A stretch of 64,000 bases of DNA, taken from assembly GCF_013267355.1 (NCBI RefSeq), contig NZ_CP053985.1:3906001-3970000 (forward strand), in the 5' to 3' direction. Both the position numbers and the translations under genes were made by a program. The stretch's first letter is position 1; each line of letters starts with the position of its first letter. Shown one piece after another: positions 24,766 to 33,506 of this stretch. Below the pieces are notes generated by a model. That model made no database searches. It saw only the letters and a program-made list of their open reading frames with translations, and was not told where the DNA came from. This DNA comes from Achromobacter pestifer. Its GTDB lineage: Bacteria > Pseudomonadota > Gammaproteobacteria > Burkholderiales > Burkholderiaceae_B.

Positions 24766-25644
24766 TCAGCCGGCGTCCGCGCTGGCCAGCAGCCAGTCAC
24801 GCAAGCGTTCGTGCGCGGCGTCGGCGCGGACCGCATCCCTACGCAGGCACAGGCTGAAGGCTGCACCGCTTTCCACGAAGTCCAGCGGGGCGGCCAGCCT
24901 GCCCCGGTGCAGCTCGGACTCCACCAGCACCGCGGGGGCGATGGCCACGCCCAGGCCAGCGGCGGCGGCTTCCAGCATGTGGCCCAGGTGGTCGAATTCG
25001 CGCCCCGCCTGCCGCGGGGCCAGCGCGATGCCCTGGCGCGCCGCCCAATCCTTCCAGGCGTCGGGCCGTGAACTGGTGTGCAGCAGCGGCATAGCCAGCA
25101 CGTCGGCCGCGCCGCGGATACGCGCGGCCAGGGTCGGGGTGCAGACAGGTCCTATGGTTTCGGCGAAGAGCGGCGTGACGTCCCATTCCCGCGGCCAGGC
25201 GCGCCCGGCCAGGATCAGCGCGTCCACGCGCTGCGTGTTGAGCAAGGCGGCGTCGGCGGCGGTCTGCAGCCTGACGCGGATGTCCGGATGCAGCGCTTCG
25301 AAACGTTCGAGCCGCGGGATCAGCCAGTTGGAAAGAAAACTGGCTGGCGCACCCACCGCCAGTTCCGCCGGCTGCGTGCTGCGCTTGAGCGCATCGCAGC
25401 GGCGCTCAAGCAGGTCGAAGGCGTCATGGGCGGCGCGTTGCAGGTCCAGGCCCGCCGCGGTCAGATGGACGCGTCCGGCACGGCGCTCGAACAAGGCGCA
25501 GCCCAGCCACTCTTCGAGCTGCCGGATCTGCTGGCTGACCGCGCTGTGGGTCACGCAAAGTTCCTTGGCCGCCAGCGTGAAACTCGCCTGGCGAGCCGCG
25601 CTGTCGAAGAAGCGCAGAGCATTGAGGGAGGGCAGTCGTCTCAT
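24766..25644 (-). CDS. LysR-family regulator, likely TrpI-type activator of trpBA
   Basis: This is a 292-aa regulator. The N-terminal HTH begins MRRLPSLNALRFFDSAARQ and contains LCVTHSAVSQQIRQLEEWLG. This is the GcvA/AmpR/TrpI subgroup, recognised by PSLNALRxFxAxAR. The effector domain spans ~90-292. It is divergent from trpB across about 110 A/T-rich bp. In pseudomonads TrpI sits in the same place and activates trpBA in response to indoleglycerol phosphate, so the same role is inferred here. The symbol is withheld because the family is broad. Confidence 0.8.
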   Translation of the reverse strand: MRRLPSLNALRFFDSAARQASFTLAAKELCVTHSAVSQQIRQLEEWLGCALFERRAGRVHLTAAGLDLQRAAHDAFDLLERRCDALKRSTQPAELAVGAPASFLSNWLIPRLERFEALHPDIRVRLQTAADAALLNTQRVDALILAGRAWPREWDVTPLFAETIGPVCTPTLAARIRGAADVLAMPLLHTSSRPDAWKDWAARQGIALAPRQAGREFDHLGHMLEAAAAGLGVAIAPAVLVESELHRGRLAAPLDFVESGAAFSLCLRRDAVRADAAHERLRDWLLASADAG

Positions 25645-25666
25645 GATTGTTAGCTGAACTTACATT

Positions 25667-25684
25667 AATGATAAACAAATCATT
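25667..25684. promoter_or_regulatory. Inverted repeat in the LysR-trpB divergent promoter
   Basis: AATGAT-AAACAA-ATCATT is a perfect 6-bp inverted repeat inside the only strongly A/T-rich stretch here (about 25650-25735). It lies 23 bp upstream of the LysR start and about 70 bp upstream of the trpB start. Spacing and position fit a LysR-type binding site controlling both genes. A TTGATT at 25683-25688 could serve as the trpB -35. Confidence 0.5.
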
Positions 25685-25754
25685 GATTCAAATAAGTATT
25701 TTGTGAAGATAGCATAAGGAAAATTCTTTCCATCCTGTCACGGAAAACTTGCCC

Positions 25755-26963
25755 ATGCCATCCGCCATTCATCCGGCCGCACCCGACAGCCGGGGCCAAT
25801 TCGGCCCCTACGGTGGGCGCTACATGCCCGAAACGCTGGTCCCCGCCCTGGACGAACTCGAACGCCAGTTCAACGCGGCGCTGTCGGACGAGGACTTCTG
25901 GCAGACCTACCGCGGCATGCTGGCCGACTATGTGGGCCGGCCTAGCCCGCTGTTCCTGGCCCAGGGCGTTACGGAGGAACTCGGGGGCGCGCAGGTCTAC
26001 CTCAAACGCGAAGACCTCAACCACACCGGCGCGCACAAGATCAACAACTGTCTGGGCCAGATCCTGCTGGCCCGCCGCATGGGCAAGCGCCGCATCATCG
26101 CCGAGACCGGCGCGGGACAACATGGCGTGGCCACCGCCACCGTCTGCGCCCTGTTCGGCCTGCAGTGCGTGGTCTACATGGGCGCCGAGGACATGGAGCG
26201 GCAGTCCGTCAACGTGCGCCGCATGCGCATGCTGGGCGCCGAGGTACGGGCCGTGCATGCCGGCACCGCCACGCTGAAGGACGCGATGAACGAGGCCTTG
26301 CGCGACTGGATCGCCGACCCCGCCGACACGTACTACCTGCTGGGCACGGGCGCCGGCCCGCACCCTTATCCCTGGCTGGTGCGCGAGTTCCAGAAGGTGA
26401 TCGGAGAGGAGACGCGCCTGCAGATCGCGGCCAAGACCGGCCGCATGCCTGATGTCATGGTGGCCTGCGTGGGCGGAGGCTCCAACGCGATGGGGTTCTT
26501 CTATCCTTTCCTGGAATTCGCGGGCGTGCGCCTGTATGGCGTCGAGGCCGGCGGGCTGGGCCTGGCCAGCGGGGCGCATGCGGCCAGCATCAGCGCGGGC
26601 CATGAGGGCGTGCTGCACGGCTGCCGCAGCTACTACCTGCAGGACGACGACGGCCAGATCGTCAATGCGCATTCGATATCGGCCGGCCTCGACTACCCGG
26701 GCGTGGGCCCTGAACACGCCTTGCTGCATGACCGAAAACGCGTGGACTATGTGTCCGTCACGGATGCCGAAGCCGTCTCGGCCTTCCATTGGCTGACGCG
26801 CAAGGAAGGCATCCTGCCCGCGCTGGAAAGCGCGCATGCGCTGGCCTACGTGCGCAAGCTGGCGCCGCGGATGGCGCGCAACGAGATCCTGGTCGTGTGC
26901 CTGAGTGGGCGCGGCGACAAGGACATGGACACGGTGACCCAATTTGGCGAGGTGGCGGCATGA
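25755..26963 (+). CDS. trpB: Tryptophan synthase beta chain
   Basis: This 402-aa protein condenses indole with serine to give tryptophan, using PLP. The PLP lysine is K95 in [11 protein letters not shown]. Also present are the catalytic Glu in [14 protein letters not shown] and the phosphate-binding loop GGGSNAMG. The C-terminal [13 protein letters not shown] is canonical. The ATG at 25755 is chosen over an in-frame TTG 6 bp upstream. It overlaps trpA by 4 bp. No trpF lies upstream; instead a LysR gene is divergent, as in Pseudomonas. The length matches the family. Confidence 0.97.
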   Translation: MPSAIHPAAPDSRGQFGPYGGRYMPETLVPALDELERQFNAALSDEDFWQTYRGMLADYVGRPSPLFLAQGVTEELGGAQVYLKREDLNHTGAHKINNCLGQILLARRMGKRRIIAETGAGQHGVATATVCALFGLQCVVYMGAEDMERQSVNVRRMRMLGAEVRAVHAGTATLKDAMNEALRDWIADPADTYYLLGTGAGPHPYPWLVREFQKVIGEETRLQIAAKTGRMPDVMVACVGGGSNAMGFFYPFLEFAGVRLYGVEAGGLGLASGAHAASISAGHEGVLHGCRSYYLQDDDGQIVNAHSISAGLDYPGVGPEHALLHDRKRVDYVSVTDAEAVSAFHWLTRKEGILPALESAHALAYVRKLAPRMARNEILVVCLSGRGDKDMDTVTQFGEVAA

Positions 26964-27745
26964 CCCGGCTTGATCACACTCTTGTAGCGCTGCGCCAGGC
27001 CGGACGCAGCGGCCTGGTGACCTATTTCGCGGCGGGCGATCCCGATCCCGCCGCATGCCTGGATCTGTTGCGCGGCTTGCGCGCGGCGGGCGCCGACCTG
27101 ATCGAACTCGGCATGCCGTTCAGCGATCCGGTCGCGGACGGTCCCGTGCTGCAGCAGGCCAACGTCCGCGCGCTGGCCGGCGGCCAGACCTTGAAGCGCA
27201 CGCTGGCCCTGGTGCGCGAGTTCCGCAAGGCGGACGCGCACACGCCCGTGGTGTTGATGGGCTATCTGAATCCCATCTTGCGACATGGCGTTGAAGGCTT
27301 TATCGAGGACGCGGCGGCGGCAGGCGTGGACGGCCTGATCATCATCGACCTGCCACTCGAGCATGCCGACGATATCGGCCGCGCGGCGCGCACGCATGGC
27401 CTGCATTTGATCCGCATGTCCGCGCCGACTTCCGAGGACACGCGGCTGGCGGGCTTGCTGCGCGACGCCAGCGGCTTCGTCTATCACATCATGCTGGCGG
27501 GCACGACGGGCGCGGACCTGCCCGACGAGGGCCGCATCGCCCAGGACCTGGAGCGGCTGCGTTCGCATACCCGGCTGCCGGTGGCTGCGGGGTTTGGCGT
27601 GCGTACGCCGGACGAAGCCCGGCTCGTGGCGCGGCATGCCGATCTGGTGGTGGTCGGTTCACGGCTTGCGCAAGTGCTGGCGGAGCAGGGCGTGGCGGGC
27701 GCGCTCGAAGAGGTGCGCGGGCTGGCGGCGGCGCTTCGGCAGTGA
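26960..27745 (+). CDS. trpA: Tryptophan synthase alpha chain
   Basis: This 261-aa protein cleaves indole-3-glycerol phosphate to indole and glyceraldehyde 3-phosphate. The catalytic E49 and D60 stand at the same numbers as in E. coli ([16 protein letters not shown]). The phosphate-binding [13 protein letters not shown] and VVVGSRL are present. Its ATG overlaps the trpB stop (ATGA), giving tight coupling suited to the alpha2-beta2 complex. A longer frame running back into trpB is not used. It is convergent with a Bug gene, with 13 bp between the stops. Confidence 0.97.
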   Translation: MTRLDHTLVALRQAGRSGLVTYFAAGDPDPAACLDLLRGLRAAGADLIELGMPFSDPVADGPVLQQANVRALAGGQTLKRTLALVREFRKADAHTPVVLMGYLNPILRHGVEGFIEDAAAAGVDGLIIIDLPLEHADDIGRAARTHGLHLIRMSAPTSEDTRLAGLLRDASGFVYHIMLAGTTGADLPDEGRIAQDLERLRSHTRLPVAAGFGVRTPDEARLVARHADLVVVGSRLAQVLAEQGVAGALEEVRGLAAALRQ

Positions 27746-27758
27746 GTGCGAGCCAGGG

Positions 27759-28712
27759 CTACTGCACGGTGATGCCCTGGCTCTTGATCACGCCGCCCCA
27801 GCGTTCCCCCTCTTCGCGATTGAATTGCCCGAACGCCTCGGCATCCTGATATCCCGGAACCAATCCCATGGCGTTTACTTTCTTGCGGGTCTCCGGCTCA
27901 TCGCTGATCGCCTTCAGGTCATCCGCGATCTGTTTGCGCACATTTTCCGGCGTGGCGGCGGGCAGATAGAAGCCGAACCAGCTGCTGGAAATCACGTCCT
28001 TCAATCCGCCCGCTTCATTGACGGTGGGCAGATCAGGGCGCTCGGCCAGGCGCTGGCTGGAGGCGACTCCCAAGGCGCGGATCTTGCCGGCGTCGGCATA
28101 GCCCATGGATTGCATGGTGTCGAAATAGGCATTGACCTGGCCGCCCAGGAAGTCGGCGATGGCGGCGCCGGTTCCCTTGTACGGCACTTGCAGCACGTCG
28201 ATGTTCGCCCGGTTCGCAAACAGCTCGGCCGCCAGATGCGGGCTGGACCCCACGCCCGACGACGCGAAGCTGATCTTGCCCGGGTTGGCGCGCGCGTAGG
28301 CAATCAATTCACCGACGGTCTTGGCCGGCACCGACGGGTGGACATACAGCACGTTGGGCGCCAGCGCGACGCGGCTGAGGGGCGCCAGGGCATTGGGCGC
28401 GTAGGGCATGCTCTTGAGCATGTAGGGATTGGTGACCATGCCCACGCTGCCGATCAACAGCGTATAGCCGTCGGCCGCGGCGCGCGATACATAGGCGGCG
28501 CCCAGGGATGCCCCCGCGCCAGGCTTGTTTTCCACCACGACGGGCTGCTTCCAGTGCGCGGCCAGGCGTTCGGCGTACAGGCGCGCAATATTGTCGGTCA
28601 ACCCGCCGGGTGAATACGGCACGACGATCTGCACGGGTTTTTCGGGAAAGGCCGCGGCCGAGGCGGTCTGGCCCAGCAGGGCGATGCATAAGGTGGTCAC
28701 GATGCGGTGCAT
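27759..28712 (-). CDS. Bug/TctC-type substrate-binding protein
   Basis: This is a 317-aa secreted protein. The start MHRIVTTLCIALLG follows CAGGAGACAACAAT; the signal peptide is cleaved near ASAAAFPEK. Signatures are YSPGGLTDNIAR, VENKPGAGAS, DGYTLL and VPYKGTGAA. It is the third gene of a run with a CaiB-type CoA transferase and an enoyl-CoA hydratase, 61 bp behind the latter. The ligand is perhaps the acid activated by the CoA transferase, which is inference. Confidence 0.88.
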   Translation of the reverse strand: MHRIVTTLCIALLGQTASAAAFPEKPVQIVVPYSPGGLTDNIARLYAERLAAHWKQPVVVENKPGAGASLGAAYVSRAAADGYTLLIGSVGMVTNPYMLKSMPYAPNALAPLSRVALAPNVLYVHPSVPAKTVGELIAYARANPGKISFASSGVGSSPHLAAELFANRANIDVLQVPYKGTGAAIADFLGGQVNAYFDTMQSMGYADAGKIRALGVASSQRLAERPDLPTVNEAGGLKDVISSSWFGFYLPAATPENVRKQIADDLKAISDEPETRKKVNAMGLVPGYQDAEAFGQFNREEGERWGGVIKSQGITVQ

Positions 28713-28773
28713 ATTGTTGTCTCCTGTGTTTTCATGATTCTGGACCCAATCCCGGCGCGAGCCGCAGCGGGGG

Positions 28774-29568
28774 TCAACGTCCCTTGAATACCGCCGCGCG
28801 CTTTTCGCGGAATGCGTGCTGGGCCTCCTGCGCGTCCTCGGTCCTGGCAATGGCGGCGGTCATGTCCTGCTCGTAGCGGTATCCATCTCGCAGGCTCATT
28901 TCCTCGATGGCGTTCAGCGTCTGTTTGGCCAGACGCGTTCCCAAAGGGCTCTTGGACGCGATTTCACGGGCAATCTCCAGGCCCGTCTCCAACACCAATT
29001 CGACCGGCACGCTGGCCTCGACCACGCCCAGGCGATACAGTTCGTCGCCATCGATGCGCATGCCGGTCAGCATCATGCGGCGCAGGCGGGAGTGGCTGAA
29101 CAGCCGCATGCCGTGACGGCCGCCTCCCAGCAGCCCGACGTCGATTTCCGGCAGCCCCACCCGGGCGGAGGTAGCGGCCACCAGCACGTCGCACGATGCC
29201 ATGATGGCCAGGCCGGCGCCAAGCGCCGCGCCATTGATGGCGCCAACCACGGGTTTTGCGCATTCTCGTATCGAATGAAAACACTCGCGCGTGTACCGCG
29301 AGTGTTGCGGCAGGTCGCCCGGCCCCTTGATCACGTCGCCGCGTCCTTTCAAGTCCGCGCCCGCGCAAAAAACCTTTCCTTCACCCGAAAGCAGCACGGC
29401 GCGGATGGAATCCGTTTCCGAGATCACGTCCAGCACGCGCGTCAGCTCCAACGTCATGCCGCGGCTGAGAGCATTCACGGGAGGATTGTTCAGCAGGATG
29501 ATTGCGACGTGGCCATCGACGCGCACGGTCAGGTGTTGATAGTTATCGGGGGGAAAGTTCTCGCTCAT
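28774..29568 (-). CDS. Enoyl-CoA hydratase/isomerase family protein
   Basis: This is a 264-aa crotonase-fold protein. The start MSENFPPDNY has ATGGAGACAAC before it. The oxyanion-hole segments CAGADLKG and ALGAGLAIMAS are present. Of the two glutamates of true hydratases only the second is kept (Glu141 in GLPEIDVG); the first position is Ala121. The protein is therefore more likely an isomerase, a hydrolase or another crotonase reaction. It follows the CaiB-type transferase by 57 bp in the same direction. Confidence 0.83.
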   Translation of the reverse strand: MSENFPPDNYQHLTVRVDGHVAIILLNNPPVNALSRGMTLELTRVLDVISETDSIRAVLLSGEGKVFCAGADLKGRGDVIKGPGDLPQHSRYTRECFHSIRECAKPVVGAINGAALGAGLAIMASCDVLVAATSARVGLPEIDVGLLGGGRHGMRLFSHSRLRRMMLTGMRIDGDELYRLGVVEASVPVELVLETGLEIAREIASKSPLGTRLAKQTLNAIEEMSLRDGYRYEQDMTAAIARTEDAQEAQHAFREKRAAVFKGR

Positions 29569-29625
29569 GTTGTCTCCATTTTCATCGTTGGTATGGACTG
29601 CCGCTGCCAAGAGCGGCTGGCCCGG

Positions 29626-30849
29626 CTACAGCACGGCGCGCACACGCAGCGCGTCGATCTCGTCCGGGGAATAGCCAAGCTCCCGCAGGATTTCGGCGGT
29701 ATGTTGGCCTAGCAGCGGCGGCGCGATGGTGCTGTGGGCCGGGGCGTCCGAGAACCGCAGCGGCGACGCGATCTGAGGCACCTCGCCTGCCAGTGGATGG
29801 GGCAAGTAGCGCAGCATTTCGCGTTGGCGCACCTGCGGCTCTTCAAATACCTCCGGCACGGAGTTGATCGAACCCGCCGGCACGCCCGCATCCGCCAAGG
29901 CCGCCAGCCAATGCGCGCGGGTACGCTGTATCAGGATGGCGTCGAGTATCGGATCCAGCGCCGCCTGGTGAGACACGCGCTGGCCGTTGGTGGCAAAGCG
30001 GGGATCCTCGGCCAAGTCGGGAACCCCCAGCACTTTGCAGAAGGCGGCAAACTGGCCGTCGTTGCCCACGACCAGGACAATCTGGCCGTCCTGACAGTCG
30101 AAGGTGCGCTGCGGCTGGATGTTGGGGTGGGCGGTCCCCGTGCGCCGGGGGACCTTGCCCGCCAGCAGATAGTTCATTCCTTGGTTGCACAGCAGTCCGA
30201 CCTGCACGTCCAGCATGGCCAGGTCGATGTGCTGGCCGCGGCCGGTCTGGGTCCGGCCGGCAAGGGCGGCCAGAATGCCGACGGCCCCATAGACGCCGGT
30301 CACCATGTCCACGATGGGTACGCCGACCTTCTGCGGTCCGCCGCCGGGCTGGTCGTCCCTTCCGCCGGTAACGCTCATCAAGCCGCCCATGGCCTGCACC
30401 AGAAAGTCGTAGGCGGGCTCTGCCCGGCGGGGGCCAGTCTGGCCAAACCCGGTGACCGAGCAATAGATCAAGGCCGGATTGACGGCCGCAAGGTCTTCGT
30501 AGCCCAGGCCCAGGCGGGGCAAAGTGCCTACCTTGTAATTCTCGATCACCACGTCGGCCTCGGCCGCCATTTTTTTGACGATGGCCTGGCCTTCCGGCGT
30601 TTGCAGATCCAGCGTGATGGAGCGTTTGCCCCGGTTCGCGGCCAGGAAGTAGCCGCCCTCGCGCGTATCGCTGCCATCACTGTTCTTGAGGAAGGGAGGC
30701 CCCCAGGCGCGGGTGTCGTCGCCGCGGCCGGGGCGTTCCACCTTGATCACGTGCGCGCCCAGATCCGCGAGGATCTGGCTGGACCACGGGCCGGCCAGCA
30801 CGCGGCTCAGGTCCAGGACTTTGATGTGGGCTAGCAAAGGGGTCAACAC
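29626..30849 (-). CDS. CaiB/BaiF (class III) CoA transferase
   Basis: This is a 407-aa enzyme. It starts at a GTG (30849) with CAGGAGACC just before it. Family segments are VLDLSRVLAGPWSSQILADLG, the substrate-entry GFGQTGP, and the conserved Asp181 in KVGVPIVDMVTG that carries the aspartyl-CoA anhydride. It moves CoA from a donor thioester to an organic acid such as a dicarboxylate, carnitine-like or aromatic acid. It heads the transferase, hydratase and Bug run and is divergent from a fused acyl-CoA dehydrogenase across 266 bp. The four genes probably form one acyl-CoA pathway. Confidence 0.88.
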   Translation of the reverse strand: MLTPLLAHIKVLDLSRVLAGPWSSQILADLGAHVIKVERPGRGDDTRAWGPPFLKNSDGSDTREGGYFLAANRGKRSITLDLQTPEGQAIVKKMAAEADVVIENYKVGTLPRLGLGYEDLAAVNPALIYCSVTGFGQTGPRRAEPAYDFLVQAMGGLMSVTGGRDDQPGGGPQKVGVPIVDMVTGVYGAVGILAALAGRTQTGRGQHIDLAMLDVQVGLLCNQGMNYLLAGKVPRRTGTAHPNIQPQRTFDCQDGQIVLVVGNDGQFAAFCKVLGVPDLAEDPRFATNGQRVSHQAALDPILDAILIQRTRAHWLAALADAGVPAGSINSVPEVFEEPQVRQREMLRYLPHPLAGEVPQIASPLRFSDAPAHSTIAPPLLGQHTAEILRELGYSPDEIDALRVRAVL

Positions 30850-30863
30850 GGTCTCCTGCTGCT

Positions 30864-30886
30864 GTCCGGGCCATGCCGGCCCGGAC
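30864..30886. promoter_or_regulatory. Perfect 23-bp inverted repeat upstream of CoA transferase
   Basis: GTCCGGGCC and its reverse complement flank ATGCC. The repeat ends 15 bp before the GTG start of the CoA transferase, close to its ribosome site. It may act as an operator or as an mRNA hairpin. The rest of the 266-bp divergent gap to 31115 holds no other clear element apart from a short T-rich patch near 30955. Confidence 0.45.
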
Positions 30887-31115
30887 CTTGTTCTGATGGC
30901 CCCAGTCTAAGGAAAGGAGAAAGCGCGCACCATGGGCCTGCTTGTATTTCAGGTTTGCCTTTTTTCGCATCTCTGCGCTGGCGCCACGCGGGCATGGCAG
31001 TCATTCAGGCGACTTCGCCAAAAGGCATAGCTGGATTGCCGCTGGCGCCATGCTCCGGCCGGGGACGTTCTCGTAGACTCGATCGCCAGGATGCAGTCAA
31101 AACATGGAGACCGGA

Positions 31116-33506
31116 ATGAACATACGCACAGAACAGGACATCGATCGGGAGGAGACCACTCGCGCCTTTCGGGACAGCGCCCGCGCCTTCCTGGCAGCCG
31201 CGAGTCCGATGGCTCGCCTACGCGCCTTGCGCGGCGCACAGCCAGGATACGAACGCGACGTGTGGGAAAAAATGGCGCAGGCAGGATGGACCGGCTTGTG
31301 CGTGCCTGAATCGCTGGATGGCTTGGGGCTGGGCCTGCGCGAGATGGCCGCCATCGTGGGAGAGATCGGGCGCCATCCCTTGCCCGAACCGCTGCTGGGC
31401 GGCGCGTTCCTGAGCGCGGCGGCTCTGCTGAACCTGCCGTCCGTATCCGGGCGCGATGCGCTGCTGCGCGACATTGCCGGCGGCGGCGCGGTCATCGGCC
31501 TTGCATGGCAGGAGCAGCCGGGCCAGCAGCACGCCGGGAAACCCGCTGTTTCCGCGGAGCGTGCTTCAGGGGAGGTGCTGCTGCATGGCGAAAAGCGGTG
31601 GGCTTATCCCGCCGGCGCCGATGCCTGGCTGGTGAACGCCAGCATGGGCGCAACGACCGTGCTTTGCCTGGTACCCGCTGCCAGCCCGGAATTGGCCGCG
31701 GCAACGCGGGAGCGGGTGGACGGCAGCATGAGCGTGAACCTGTCGTTCAACGGCGTCCGGATCCCGGCCGCGAACGTGATTGCGCAAGGTGAACTGGCGG
31801 ACGCGGCCGTGGCGCGCGCGCTGGAAAATGCCAGGTTGATGCAAGCTGCCGAACTGCTGGGCATCGCGCACAGAACGTATGACGACACCCTGGCATACCT
31901 GAAAACCCGCACGCAGTTCGGCAAGCCCATCGGCGCCAATCAGGCTCTGCAGCACCGGATGGTGGATGCCCTGCTGCAGATAGAGCTTGCGCGCGCCACG
32001 CTGGACCAGTTCCTGGGCGAGTTTGGCGAGACAGGGCTGGACGCCTCCGATCCGGCGACGGTGCAAGCGCACTACGGCGCGCGTTGCGCGCGCGTCAAGG
32101 CGCGTTGTTGCCACGCCGCGCTGCACATGTCGCGATTGGCCATCCAATTCCACGGCGCCATCGGCTACACAGACGAGCTCGATATCGGCCTGTATTTGAA
32201 ACGCGCCTTGCACCTGGCGGCGTGGCTCGGGGGAGTGCGCGAGAACCGGCTCCTGGCCGAACCGCTGTCGCTTGCTCAGGCTGAAGGCGATAGTGCCGAT
32301 CCTGATGGCGCGGCGTTGCCGCCTGCTGCTTCTGGCACGGATTGGAACGCCCTTCCGGAAGCCGATTTCCGCCGCATGGTGCGCAAGTTCGTCCAGGAAA
32401 ACTATCCCGGGGACCTGCGCAATCCGCCGCGGCGCCTGCATTGGCCGGAATTGCGCGACTGGTACATGTCGCTGTCGCGGCAGGGTTGGATCGCGCCGGC
32501 ATGGCCACGCGAGCATGGCGGCATGGCGCTGGAGCCGGACAAGCTGATTGCGTTCATGGAAGAGATGGAGGCGTACGGCGTGGCCCGCGCGCCGGACCAG
32601 GGCATCATCAATATCGGGCCAGTGCTCATCAAGTATGGCACTGCCGAGCAACGGGACTACTACCTTCCTCGCATCGTGTCCGGCGACCACGTCTGGTGCC
32701 AGGGCTATTCGGAGCCGAACGCCGGTTCGGACCTGGCCTCGCTGCGCACCGAGGCGGTGATCGATGGCGATGATTTTGTCGTGACGGGCCAGAAAATCTG
32801 GACCACGCTGGCGCAGGACGCCAACCACATCTTCATGCTGGTGCGTACCGACAAGACGGCCAAGAAGCAGGCGGGAATCAGCTTCCTGCTTACCGAACTG
32901 GATCGTCCAGGCATCACCGTCCGGCCCATCGTCAACATCGGCGGCGAGGAAGAGTTCTGCGAGGTGTTCTTCGACCATGTCCGTGTGCCGCGCAGGAATT
33001 TGGTGGGCGAGATGAATCAGGGCTGGACCATCGCCAAGGCCTTGCTGGATTTCGAGCGCCTGTTCGTCGGCAGCCCGAGCCAATCGCTATATGCGCTGAA
33101 TCAATTGCGGTTGTTGGGCGAAATGAAGGGGGCGTTCGGCTCGCTGGCGCAAGCAGGGGAAAACGATAGGGCGTTCGTCGAAAGCTACAACGAGGCCGCG
33201 CTGGACGTATTCGATCTACAGGCGTTATTTGCCGACTATGCGGCCATCGTCAAACATGGAGGCACGCTCCCGCCCAGCGTGTCGCTATTGAAGATATGGG
33301 CGTCCGAGACCTATTCTCGCCTGGCGATGATGTGCGTGGAGGCCGCCGGGGAACAAGGCGGCGACGCGGATCCCTTGAATTGGCAAGGCGCGGCCATTTC
33401 TCCAGCGAACCGCTTGTACAACTCGTCGATCACGACGATCTATGGCGGCAGCAATGAGATCCAGCGCAACATACTGGCCAAGGCAGTGCTAGGCTTGCCC
33501 AGCTGA
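31116..33506 (+). CDS. Fused double acyl-CoA dehydrogenase (FadE34-like layout)
   Basis: This is a 796-aa protein. The start at 31116 follows ATGGAGACCGGA; an ATG 12 bp earlier lies inside that ribosome site. Residues ~1-390 are one ACAD module with a weak active site, ending in the helix region around IQFHGAIGYTDELDIG. Residues ~410-796 are a second, complete module with CQGYSEPNAGSDLASL, GQKIWTTLAQDANH and a terminal IYGGSNEIQRN. In the second module the usual Glu of YEGTSEIQ is Gly, and LDFERLFVG supplies an isovaleryl-type Glu instead. Heterotetrameric ACADs of steroid side-chain degradation have this split, and here both halves are fused. It is divergent from the CoA transferase. Confidence 0.85.
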   Translation: MNIRTEQDIDREETTRAFRDSARAFLAAASPMARLRALRGAQPGYERDVWEKMAQAGWTGLCVPESLDGLGLGLREMAAIVGEIGRHPLPEPLLGGAFLSAAALLNLPSVSGRDALLRDIAGGGAVIGLAWQEQPGQQHAGKPAVSAERASGEVLLHGEKRWAYPAGADAWLVNASMGATTVLCLVPAASPELAAATRERVDGSMSVNLSFNGVRIPAANVIAQGELADAAVARALENARLMQAAELLGIAHRTYDDTLAYLKTRTQFGKPIGANQALQHRMVDALLQIELARATLDQFLGEFGETGLDASDPATVQAHYGARCARVKARCCHAALHMSRLAIQFHGAIGYTDELDIGLYLKRALHLAAWLGGVRENRLLAEPLSLAQAEGDSADPDGAALPPAASGTDWNALPEADFRRMVRKFVQENYPGDLRNPPRRLHWPELRDWYMSLSRQGWIAPAWPREHGGMALEPDKLIAFMEEMEAYGVARAPDQGIINIGPVLIKYGTAEQRDYYLPRIVSGDHVWCQGYSEPNAGSDLASLRTEAVIDGDDFVVTGQKIWTTLAQDANHIFMLVRTDKTAKKQAGISFLLTELDRPGITVRPIVNIGGEEEFCEVFFDHVRVPRRNLVGEMNQGWTIAKALLDFERLFVGSPSQSLYALNQLRLLGEMKGAFGSLAQAGENDRAFVESYNEAALDVFDLQALFADYAAIVKHGGTLPPSVSLLKIWASETYSRLAMMCVEAAGEQGGDADPLNWQGAAISPANRLYNSSITTIYGGSNEIQRNILAKAVLGLPS

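Noticed and set aside
25680..27056. Minus-strand frame covering trpB and the start of trpA
   Set aside because: Fully antisense to conserved tryptophan synthase genes.
31566..33083. 505-codon minus-strand frame inside the fused acyl-CoA dehydrogenase
   Set aside because: Antisense shadow of a well-conserved enzyme; no ribosome site or recognisable protein.
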